A DNA stretch of 12,426 bases from JAOTYV01 sp041557595 (GTDB lineage: Bacteria > Pseudomonadota > Alphaproteobacteria > UBA8366), in contig JBFFGE010000146.1 of NCBI GenBank assembly GCA_041557595.1, positions 1 through 12,426 of the forward strand, in the 5' to 3' direction. The notes under the pieces are model-generated. The model had not been told where the DNA came from, made no database searches, and was given only the letters and a program-made list of their open reading frames with translations. This document shows, piece after piece, positions 7,101 to 12,426 of the stretch. Made by a program: the position numbers and the translations under genes. Each line of letters begins with the position of its first letter. Position 1 is the stretch's first letter.

Positions 7101-7598
7101 TTAGTTTACAGATTGCTCGGCGCAACGCGGTTGGGACGTCAATTTCCGTGCAGGATCCACCACGATATTCGCTTTCAAGAACCGCCGTCCAATCAACATC
7201 GGGTAACTGAGATGTGCCCGATCGGCAAGATTCACCTGCGTATTCCGGTAGATTCCCCCGAGGCAAATGCCGAGTTCGACGACCGGCCGCACGACGGTCG
7301 GCGCATCGCTTCGCCGGATCCGCGATACCCGAATGACGGGACGCTCGAACTGAAACGACGCTCCCTTCCTGTCCAAAACTTCGAAGCGGACCCAGGCCTT
7401 GCCGGCGCGTCTGAATTCCTGATACCGCGCCACATCGATCGAACTCGTCGACGCGCCGGTATCGAGCTTCGCCGTAATTTTCAATCCACCCGGCAGAATT
7501 TCGACAGGTTCGATCCAGCCCATCACTTTCGCCGACCCCGCATCGGTCGACGGCGCAACAAACGTCAATAGTATCAACAAAGTGCCAAGGAAACGCAT
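7101..7598 (-). CDS. secreted retropepsin-like aspartic peptidase (family often called ATP-dependent zinc protease)
   Basis: This 165-residue protein begins with a signal peptide (MRFLGTLLILLTFVAPSTDA, likely cut after Ala20) followed by a retropepsin-type domain. LKITAKLDTGASTSSID (39-55) holds the catalytic Asp46 in a DTGA motif, and LSYPMLIGRRFLKANIVVD (from 130) is the conserved second half. The family is frequently labelled ATP-dependent zinc protease (DUF785), but no ATP or zinc motif is visible, and an aspartic peptidase acting as a dimer fits better. The ATG at 7598 is chosen because it starts the signal peptide; upstream in-frame ATGs at 7649 and 7673 would put a charged leader in front. 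No strong ribosome site is seen for any of them. It is the first gene of the leftward run and probably trims or releases the peptide handled by the ligase and membrane protein. Confidence 0.88.
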   Translation of the reverse strand: MRFLGTLLILLTFVAPSTDAGSAKVMGWIEPVEILPGGLKITAKLDTGASTSSIDVARYQEFRRAGKAWVRFEVLDRKGASFQFERPVIRVSRIRRSDAPTVVRPVVELGICLGGIYRNTQVNLADRAHLSYPMLIGRRFLKANIVVDPARKLTSQPRCAEQSVN

Positions 7599-8039
7599 CG
7601 GTCGCCAATCAAGTGGTGAATATATCCGCAGCGCAGTCCTGAAAACCATCGCCACCGATCTTGTGGCTCCCATTCTAGGTGCATTTCTCAAATTAGTATG
7701 CCCAAGATATAGGGCAAGTTTGGCGATTCAATGGCTTCCAATGATCTCTACAATACGTCGGCGGAAATAGGCTTCGGCTGCCGCTATCCGGATCCCCAGC
7801 AGACGCCCTATCTCGGTATGCCACCCTTGATAGCCAAATCATTCTCGCCAAAGATCGGTTGATTGGCCTGTCCCGCGACCATACCTTAGGGATCCGCATG
7901 GCATCGCGTCGTGGACGCAAGATCCGCAACGTATCGACCAAAATGCCGATTTGAAATCGGGATTGTCGGCTTAGGCAAAGAACGCATGTTGCGCAAATGC
8001 GCCGAGTCGCCGCTTCCTTTACCGAAAGGACGCCTAGAT
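7599..8039. other. divergent intergenic region without a supported gene
   Basis: The 441 bases between the leftward ligase cluster and the rightward DUF4168 gene have gene-like composition but no open frame with a start, ribosome site and recognisable product. They should hold divergent promoters. Visible dyads are TGCCC/GGGCA (7699-7703, 7712-7716), the 15-bp palindrome at 7946-7960 and GCGCA/TGCGC (7991-7995, 7998-8002). A 37-codon minus-strand stretch (7728-7838) reads like protein but has stops on both sides and no start, so a gene remnant is possible but unproved. Confidence 0.5.
7946..7960. promoter_or_regulatory. 15-bp perfect palindrome, candidate operator
   Basis: CCGATTT (7946-7952) and AAATCGG (7954-7960) are exact reverse complements around a single G. 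The site lies about 80 bp before the DUF4168 start and about 350 bp before the leftward cluster, a suitable place for a dimeric repressor or activator site. Confidence 0.35.
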
Positions 8040-8455
8040 ATGTTTCGCTCGTTTTGCGGCTATCGCTTTGCCGCCGTCACTCTATCGTTGCTCTTTGCCG
8101 TTTTCGGCCCCGTCGCCACGGCAACGGCGGCCCCGCCCAAACCCTTGGTTACAGCCCAAGCACCGGCTGCCGCCTTGTCCGAAAAGCTAATACTGTCATT
8201 TGCATCCGCAGCCGCCAAAATCTTGGACGTGCGCGAAAAGTATCTTCCCAAAATCAAGTCGGCGCCAAACGAGGCCGAGGCATCGAAGATTTTCACGAGG
8301 GCGCAGACCGAGATGCGCGCCATCTTATAAAGGTGGAGAATTTGACCGAAGCTCAGTACAACGAGGTTGTCGACGCCGCCCGTGCGGATCAAGCCCTCGC
8401 GGCGCGCATTCAAAATATAATCGACAAGAACAAGGATACGCCGAAGAAAAATTAA
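8040..8455 (+). pseudogene. DUF4168 domain exported protein, split by a -1 frameshift
   Basis: The ATG at 8040 follows a GAAAGGA ribosome site (8024-8030). It opens a 96-codon frame ending at TAA 8328-8330: a signal peptide (about residues 1-30, ending VATATA), then SEKLILSFASAAAKILDVRE and an EMRAIL end. The rest of the domain continues without a break in the -1 frame up to TAA at 8453-8455, reading KVENLTEAQYNEVVDAARAD and LAARIQNIIDKNK. Together they give the DUF4168 pattern, a helical periplasmic domain of unknown function. The shift falls near 8320-8330 and looks like one lost base. No X-XXY-YYZ slippery heptamer is seen there. AGGTGGAG at 8331-8338 just before a TTG at 8342 could allow re-initiation of the 3' part. 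A sequencing error, a real pseudogene or two coupled fragments are all possible. Confidence 0.75.
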
Positions 8456-8522
8456 CCGAGCGCCTGTGGCGTCAACGCGTCCGTCGGATGTGCACCCAAA
8501 AAAACGATAAAAAGGACTGCAA

Positions 8523-8672
8523 ATGGCACGAAAGAGAACCAATTACCGCGTCGAGCGGATGCAACGCGATCAGGCGAAAGCCGCCAAGAAGCGCGAAAAA
8601 GAAGAGCGAAAGCGCGCCAGCAAAGAGGAGCCGGCGCCCGTCGAACTCGCCGACGCGAACGAGGCCGAATAA
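8523..8672 (+). CDS. 49-residue highly charged small protein
   Basis: An ATG at 8523 with AAGGA at 8512-8516, 6 nt upstream, opens a 49-codon frame ending in TAA. The product is very basic from residue 2 to 34 (MARKRTNYRVERMQRDQAKA, then a KKREKEERKR segment at 22-31) and acidic at the end (EELA/DANEAE-type residues from 35). It should form one long helix and has no signal peptide or cysteines. Small Lys/Arg-rich proteins of this form are common in alphaproteobacteria, but I do not know a function. It lies 67 nt after the DUF4168 frame and 50 nt before the GFA gene, so it may share their transcript. Confidence 0.72.
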   Translation: MARKRTNYRVERMQRDQAKAAKKREKEERKRASKEEPAPVELADANEAE

Positions 8673-8722
8673 GACCGAGGCGGAATGCGATCACGGCGAA
8701 CGGATGGATCCAGGGAGGTCTG

Positions 8723-9184
8723 ATGACGATTTCGCGAACCGGCGGATGCCAATGCGGTGAAATCCGGTACGAAATTTCGGCCGAGCCGCACACCGTCTAT
8801 GTCTGCCATTGCACGGATTGCCAACGTCAATCTTCGAGCGCGTTCGGCATGTCCATGTCGGTGGCGCGCGAGGCTTTCAAGATTACGAAGGGCACGCCCA
8901 AGACCTGGCGCACGGTCACGGATAGCGGCCGCGAGAAAATCTGCAAATTTTGCGGCACCTGCGGCACCCGGCTTTATCACGAGCCGGCGCGCAATAAGGC
9001 GATCTACAACCTAAAACCGGGGACGCTCGACGATACCAGTTGGTTCGTGCCGGCGGGCCATCTTTGGACCAAAAGCGCACAAGCCTGGGTGCCGCTCCCG
9101 GACGATGCCGCGACGCTGACCTATGAAACCCAACCCCCGGATTTTCAACCGTTATTCGACCGATTCCAAACACGCGGTCGATAA
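8723..9184 (+). CDS. GFA family zinc protein (glutathione-dependent formaldehyde-activating enzyme-like)
   Basis: This 153-residue protein shows the full GFA/CENP-V cysteine pattern: GGCQCGEIRY (Cys9, Cys11), CHCTDCQRQSSSAFG (Cys28, Cys30, Cys33) and CKFCGTCGTRLY (Cys77, Cys80, with Cys74 extra). The first five and last two fit two zinc sites. The C-terminal half has the usual Trp-rich stretch (SWFVPAGHLW, 106-115). In the founding enzyme the fold promotes addition of formaldehyde to glutathione, but most members have no tested activity, and no formaldehyde or glutathione genes are adjacent, so only the family is assigned. AGGGAGG at 8712-8718 lies 4 nt before the ATG. Confidence 0.93.
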   Translation: MTISRTGGCQCGEIRYEISAEPHTVYVCHCTDCQRQSSSAFGMSMSVAREAFKITKGTPKTWRTVTDSGREKICKFCGTCGTRLYHEPARNKAIYNLKPGTLDDTSWFVPAGHLWTKSAQAWVPLPDDAATLTYETQPPDFQPLFDRFQTRGR

Positions 9185-9285
9185 TTCGGCGGCGGGATTA
9201 GTCCGCAGAGCATATGGCCCCGGCCAGCCACTTCGCCTAAAGTGATGCGACGACCCGGCCGAATTGCCGATAGGGGCCGAAAGGG

Positions 9286-9290
9286 AAGGA
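9286..9290 (+). promoter_or_regulatory. ribosome binding site deciding the TauD/TfdA-like start
   Basis: AAGGA (within GGGAAGGA) lies 6 nt ahead of the ATG at 9297. It falls inside the coding region that an upstream in-frame ATG at 9264 would give, which argues against that longer form. Confidence 0.6.
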
Positions 9291-9296
9291 ACGCAC

Positions 9297-10277
9297 ATGA
9301 CAGGATTGCCACGAATGCTCGAACGCCGCATCGACGACCCGATCGCCTGGACTGCGGAAACCCTCTTGCCCAATGACGGGCTGGTGGACCTCGACGCGGC
9401 TTGTCTCGCGGAAATCCGGGCCGTAGCCGCCTTGCTGCGCGATAATCCACTGCCGATCGAAGCCCTCGAAGCCGACGATTTCGAAATGCCCGCGTGCCGC
9501 GCCCTGATGGGCGACGTCAGGAAAACGCTCGACGAGGGCGTGGGCTTTGCGATCCTGAGTTCCTTGCCGGTCGACGAGCTCGAGGAATCGGTGGCCAAAG
9601 GCATCTATTGGCTGCTGATGTCCATGCTCGGCACCACCGTGGCGCAGAAATGGAACGGCCTGATGCTGTACGACGTGACCGACACCGGCAAGACCTCCGG
9701 TCCGGGGAAAGGCGTACGCGGATCCTTGACCAATGGCGGCCAGACCTATCATACCGACAACAGCTACAATCTGCCGCCCAACTACGTGTCCCTGATGTGC
9801 CTGCAAACGGCCAAGGAAGGCGGTATCAGCGGCCTCGTCAGCTTCTATGCGGCGCACAATTTGCTGCTGGAGGAACACAAGGACCTGCTCCCCCGCCTCT
9901 ATCGGCCGTTCTATTTCGAACGCCACCGTGAACATGCGCCGGATGATTGTCTGTATTCGCAAAAGCCGATTTTCGAGTACACCGACGACGGGCTCGGCGT
10001 ATCGCTGTCCACCGGCCGGGTTCGGGACGGCTATGTCGTCGCGGGCGAACAAATGGACAATGAGACAGCCGCCGCAATCGACACGCTCGATACCGTGCTC
10101 GAGGATCCGCGCCTGGGTAAGTCTTTTGTCTTCGAACGCGGACAGATACAGATCGCCAACAATCGCAGGCTTGGCCATCGGCGCACCGGATTCACGGATT
10201 GGCCGGAGCCCGAACGCAAGCGCCACCTCGTCCGCATTTGGGTCCGCCATCACGGCCGTCGATTCTACGGCGGTTGA
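9297..10277 (+). CDS. TauD/TfdA family Fe(II)/2-oxoglutarate-dependent dioxygenase
   Basis: This 326-residue protein keeps the facial triad of the family: His152 and Asp154 in QTYHTDNSYNLPP (149-161) and a distal His294 in NNRRLGHRRTGF (288-299), followed by an Arg-rich strand RKRHLVRIWVR (307-317) that should bind the 2-oxoglutarate carboxylate. The fold would hydroxylate a small organic acid or amino-acid-like substrate using O2 and 2-oxoglutarate; the substrate is unknown. There is no signal peptide, so it is cytoplasmic. The ATG at 9297 is favoured over 9264 by its ribosome site. It lies 112 nt past the GFA gene with no sulfonate or phosphonate transporter nearby, so taurine use is not supported. 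Confidence 0.9.
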   Translation: MTGLPRMLERRIDDPIAWTAETLLPNDGLVDLDAACLAEIRAVAALLRDNPLPIEALEADDFEMPACRALMGDVRKTLDEGVGFAILSSLPVDELEESVAKGIYWLLMSMLGTTVAQKWNGLMLYDVTDTGKTSGPGKGVRGSLTNGGQTYHTDNSYNLPPNYVSLMCLQTAKEGGISGLVSFYAAHNLLLEEHKDLLPRLYRPFYFERHREHAPDDCLYSQKPIFEYTDDGLGVSLSTGRVRDGYVVAGEQMDNETAAAIDTLDTVLEDPRLGKSFVFERGQIQIANNRRLGHRRTGFTDWPEPERKRHLVRIWVRHHGRRFYGG

Positions 10278-10425
10278 TCCCACCGAAACGCCGACATAAC
10301 CACGCGCTCACTGTCGTACCGTCTCGGAAAATCCTCAGGCGTGCCAACCCCTGCATCCGGAAATTTTCGTTTCTCCTTATAAGAAGCCCGTTCGGCTGAG
10401 AAACCGAGAATGAGGAGACGGCACC

Positions 10426-10725
10426 ATGGCTAGAGTAATCGTTTTGGCACTCGCCGGCATCGCATTGGCATCGCTATCCGTGTCGGCGGCTGGAAAGCCC
10501 GCTTGTGGCGAGCGCGCGGCCATCGTCAAGAAGCTCGACACCCGATTCAAGGAAGCCGGCCAGGCGCGCGGCCTCGTATCCGCAACGCAAATTCTCGAAG
10601 TCTTCGTATCGCCGACCAAAACCTGGACGATACTGGTCTCCTATCCGGACGGCACAAGTTGCATCATGGCAACCGGTCAGGAATGGCAAGAGGCGCCGGT
10701 CGCCCTTGCGGGAAATGGCGTGTAG
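10426..10725 (+). CDS. small exported two-cysteine protein of unknown function
   Basis: The 99-residue product has a clear signal peptide (residues 1-22, ending SLSVSAA before GKPACGER). The mature part of about 77 residues has one cysteine near each end (Cys27 and Cys79), likely joined in a periplasmic disulfide. The core reads ATQILEVFVSPTKTWTILVS (53-72) then DGTSCIMATGQEW, a pattern I associate with small alphaproteobacterial periplasmic proteins without a described role. GAGGAG at 10412-10417, 8 nt ahead, fixes the start. A 148-nt gap from the dioxygenase gene suggests its own promoter, though I cannot pick one. It ends 9 nt from the stop of the convergent gene. Confidence 0.82.
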   Translation: MARVIVLALAGIALASLSVSAAGKPACGERAAIVKKLDTRFKEAGQARGLVSATQILEVFVSPTKTWTILVSYPDGTSCIMATGQEWQEAPVALAGNGV

Positions 10726-10734
10726 GAAAACGGC

Positions 10735-11079
10735 TTACGCTACCGGGACGTCCTCTGCGAGCGTCCGTGCCGTGACTTCGTCGATATAGGGCGACGTCCG
10801 CAGGAAGTCCGCGATCGCCCGGGCCTCGCGTCCCGGCCCGAAATCCTGCGAGCATGCCGCCTCCAGGCGATTCAATTCGCGGGCGATACCGGATCGCTCT
10901 TCCAGAAGATGGTTAAAGCGGGCGTCGCAGCAGGGAATCGGCGGCGGCGTGTCGCGGATCGCCCGGTTGATCGGCGCTTTTACGCCTTCCAAATGGTCCC
11001 GGATGGCCGCCCAAATCGGCGCGGCCCAATCCGCATCGTCCGATTCCCTCGACGCCGGCATGGATTCATCCAGGTGCAT
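10735..11079 (-). CDS. conserved-looking hypothetical protein, 114 residues
   Basis: I do not recognise the function. The ATG at 11079 is chosen because GGAGA at 11086-11090 sits 6 nt ahead, whereas the upstream in-frame ATG at 11094 has no ribosome site and lies where a -10 box appears. The protein is acidic and helical with no signal peptide or membrane segment. A Pro-rich turn followed by CCDARFNHLLEER (PIPCCD near residues 48-53) and GIARELNRLEAAC look like the conserved core, ahead of a C-terminal helix with FLRTSPYIDE. The HLLEERSGIARELNRLE stretch could form a short coiled coil. It lies 88 nt downstream of the flavoprotein gene on the same strand but probably has its own promoter. Confidence 0.72.
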   Translation of the reverse strand: MHLDESMPASRESDDADWAAPIWAAIRDHLEGVKAPINRAIRDTPPPIPCCDARFNHLLEERSGIARELNRLEAACSQDFGPGREARAIADFLRTSPYIDEVTARTLAEDVPVA

Positions 11080-11085
11080 TTCCGA

Positions 11086-11090
11086 TCTCC
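11086..11090 (-). promoter_or_regulatory. ribosome binding site deciding the start of the 114-residue protein
   Basis: Read on the minus strand, GGAGA is followed by six bases and then the ATG at 11079. It would lie inside the coding region of the longer alternative starting at 11094. Confidence 0.5.
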
Positions 11091-11103
11091 GCATTGTTCG
11101 CCG

Positions 11104-11111
11104 ATTTTATA
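11104..11111 (-). promoter_or_regulatory. possible -10 element for the 114-residue protein gene
   Basis: On the minus strand this reads TATAAAAT preceded by TG, an extended -10 form. It lies 25 nt before the ATG at 11079, which would give a short leader that includes the ribosome site. The -35 region (about TGGCGT, 17 nt upstream) is poor. Confidence 0.3.
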
Positions 11112-11167
11112 CAATAATCGGCCAAAAAACGCCAGAAAACAGGACGCCTCAATCGAGGAGCCACGCC

Positions 11168-12426
11168 TTATTCCAGCGGCTTCAAATCGCCGAGCAAGGT
11201 CGGAATCAACTCCGCGACAGTAGGATGAATATGGACCGCGCGCTGGATCACCGTGTAGGGCGCGTCCGCATACATGATGTCGAGCAGCGATTGCACGATT
11301 TCGTCGCCGCCAATGCCGAGGATCGCCGCGCCGAGGATATGCTTGCTCTCCGCATCCACGAGGACTTTCATGAAGCCCTGCGTTTCGCTGCGTTCCCGCG
11401 CCCGGCCGACCCGCGCCATCATCATTTTGCCGACCAGCGCCTTACGGCCGGAGTCCCGAACCTCGCGTTCGGTCAGACCGACGCGGCCGAGCGGCGGATC
11501 GATGAACAATCCATAGGCGGTGATGCGGTCGGATACCCGGCGCGGATCGTTGTCGAACATATTGGCGGCAAGAATTTCGTAATCGTTGTAGGCGGTATGG
11601 GTGAACGCGCCCTTCCCGTTCACGTCGCCGATCGCAAAGATGCCATCCACATTGGTGCGAAGCTGATCGTCGACCGGTATGAAACCGCGCTCATCGGTTT
11701 CGATGCCGGCCTTGTCGAGCCCCAGATCGTCGGTGTTCGGTTTTCGGCCGACGGCCATCAGGACATGACTTCCGATAATATCATCGACCCCGGATGCGCA
11801 GTCCGCCGAGACGGCAACGCCGTCCTTGTGTTTCTTGAACCCGATACAGTCGGCGTTCAGGCGAATGTCGATGCCCTCCGCCTCCATGATCTCCCGCACG
11901 GTATCGGAAACGTCGTCATCGTCGCGCGCGATCAGCCGGTCGCCCCGTTCCACCACCGTCACACGGCTGCCGAAGCGGCGGTACATTTGCGCAAATTCCA
12001 GACCTATATAACTGCCGCCGACGACCACCAGATGCTCGGGCAGGAAATCCACATCCATGACGGACGAGTTCGTCATGTAGTCCACATCGTCCAGCCCGGG
12101 CATCTCCGGCACGAAAGCGCGGCCGCCGACATTGAGAACGATCGTGTCGGCTTCCAACAGCGCATCGCCGACCCGCACGGTGCGCGGGCTTTCGAACCGG
12201 CCATGTCCTTCGTAAACGGTCAGATTATCGGTCCCGCGAAGCCAGTTGGTCACACCCTGATTCGATTGCAGGACCACGCCGTCCTTTCGCTCCTTGACGC
12301 GCTTCATATCGACGCGGACCGCGCCGCCGACGGACACGCCGAATTCTTCGCCCCGCCGGGCCATGTGCGCGGCCCGCGCGCTCGCAACCAGCGTCTTGGT
12401 CGGGATACAACCGACATTGACGCAGG
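11168..12426 (-). CDS. mercuric-reductase/RclA-like class I FAD disulfide oxidoreductase, N-terminus cut by window edge
   Basis: The frame is open to the window edge, giving 418 visible residues; about 40 N-terminal residues with the FAD-binding glycine motif are missing. The visible part begins at the redox pair CVNVGCIPTKTLVASAR (Cys1 and Cys6), then an NAD(P)-binding segment VVVGGSYIGLEFAQMYRRFG (133-152), the second FAD motif GIFAIGDVNGKGAFTHTAYND and the dimer domain ending HIHPTVAELIPTLL, with the His-Glu pair of the class I active site. It would transfer electrons from NAD(P)H through FAD to a disulfide or other acceptor. It lacks the C-terminal cysteine pair and the surrounding mer genes of true mercuric reductase, and no 2-oxoacid dehydrogenase genes are adjacent, so neither MerA nor Lpd is claimed. 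The physiological substrate is unknown. Confidence 0.92.
   Translation of the reverse strand, partial: CVNVGCIPTKTLVASARAAHMARRGEEFGVSVGGAVRVDMKRVKERKDGVVLQSNQGVTNWLRGTDNLTVYEGHGRFESPRTVRVGDALLEADTIVLNVGGRAFVPEMPGLDDVDYMTNSSVMDVDFLPEHLVVVGGSYIGLEFAQMYRRFGSRVTVVERGDRLIARDDDDVSDTVREIMEAEGIDIRLNADCIGFKKHKDGVAVSADCASGVDDIIGSHVLMAVGRKPNTDDLGLDKAGIETDERGFIPVDDQLRTNVDGIFAIGDVNGKGAFTHTAYNDYEILAANMFDNDPRRVSDRITAYGLFIDPPLGRVGLTEREVRDSGRKALVGKMMMARVGRARERSETQGFMKVLVDAESKHILGAAILGIGGDEIVQSLLDIMYADAPYTVIQRAVHIHPTVAELIPTLLGDLKPLE

Noticed and set aside
6308..7210. 300-codon open frame on the plus strand opposite the transglutaminase/7TM gene
   Set aside because: Composition-driven antisense frame; the minus-strand product has clear domains and membrane helices.
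7728..7838. A 37-codon minus-strand stretch that reads like protein (contains GRLLGIRIAAAEAYFRRRIV)
   Set aside because: It has stop codons at both ends, no start codon or ribosome site and no family I recognise. It might be a gene remnant but the support is too thin.
8320..8345. Programmed -1 ribosomal frameshift in the DUF4168 gene
   Set aside because: No slippery heptamer and no obvious stimulatory stem follow; mutation or sequencing error is simpler.
9237..10283. 348-codon open frame on the minus strand opposite the dioxygenase
   Set aside because: It is a shadow of the plus-strand gene, which has catalytic motifs and a ribosome site; the antisense product has neither.
11138..11167. Intrinsic terminator after the flavoprotein gene
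   Set aside because: Only a 4-bp CCTC/GAGG stem is visible and the T-run is not adjacent to it.

Overview
The window reads as ordinary GC-rich chromosome from an alphaproteobacterium, probably near Rhodospirillales. This rests on codon use, on an alphaproteobacterial-type Cys4 zinc motif in the gene near 3 kb, and on the mix of families: MmgE/PrpD, GFA, TauD/TfdA, a mercuric-reductase-like flavoprotein and DUF4168. It is an inference, because no rRNA or other marker is present. No tRNA, rRNA, CRISPR array, insertion sequence or phage module was seen.

Layout. Positions 1-1311 (-) hold most of an MmgE/PrpD gene cut by the window edge. A divergent gap leads to a CapA-like metallophosphatase (1573-2604, +). 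Facing it is an unusual regulator (2665-3273, -): a receiver-like domain that has lost its acidic pocket, a His/Asp-rich linker and a Cys4 zinc motif where a DNA-binding domain would be expected. Upstream of it is about 310 bp of very AT-rich DNA (about 34% GC by hand count) full of short dyads.

Next comes a leftward run from 7598 to 3703. It encodes a secreted retropepsin-like peptidase, a membrane protein with a dead transglutaminase domain and seven C-terminal helices, a RimK-like ATP-grasp ligase and, 86 nt further on, a peptidoglycan amidase with an SH3 tail. The first three form a known conserved trio, predicted to make and process a peptide or amino-acid modification at the cell envelope. 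The amidase may be co-transcribed.

A 441-bp divergent gap (7599-8039) separates that run from a rightward series. This holds a DUF4168 gene broken by a -1 frameshift, a 49-residue charged protein, a GFA-type zinc protein, a TauD/TfdA-family dioxygenase and a 99-residue exported two-cysteine protein. It meets head-on (9-nt gap) a 114-residue protein of unknown function on the minus strand. The right edge cuts a class I flavin disulfide oxidoreductase just upstream of its CxxxxC redox site.

The items most worth a second look are the pseudo-receiver/zinc regulator with its AT-rich upstream region, the ligase/peptidase/transglutaminase-like cluster with its adjacent amidase, and the split DUF4168 gene. 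I found no clear evidence of a wholly new multi-gene system.
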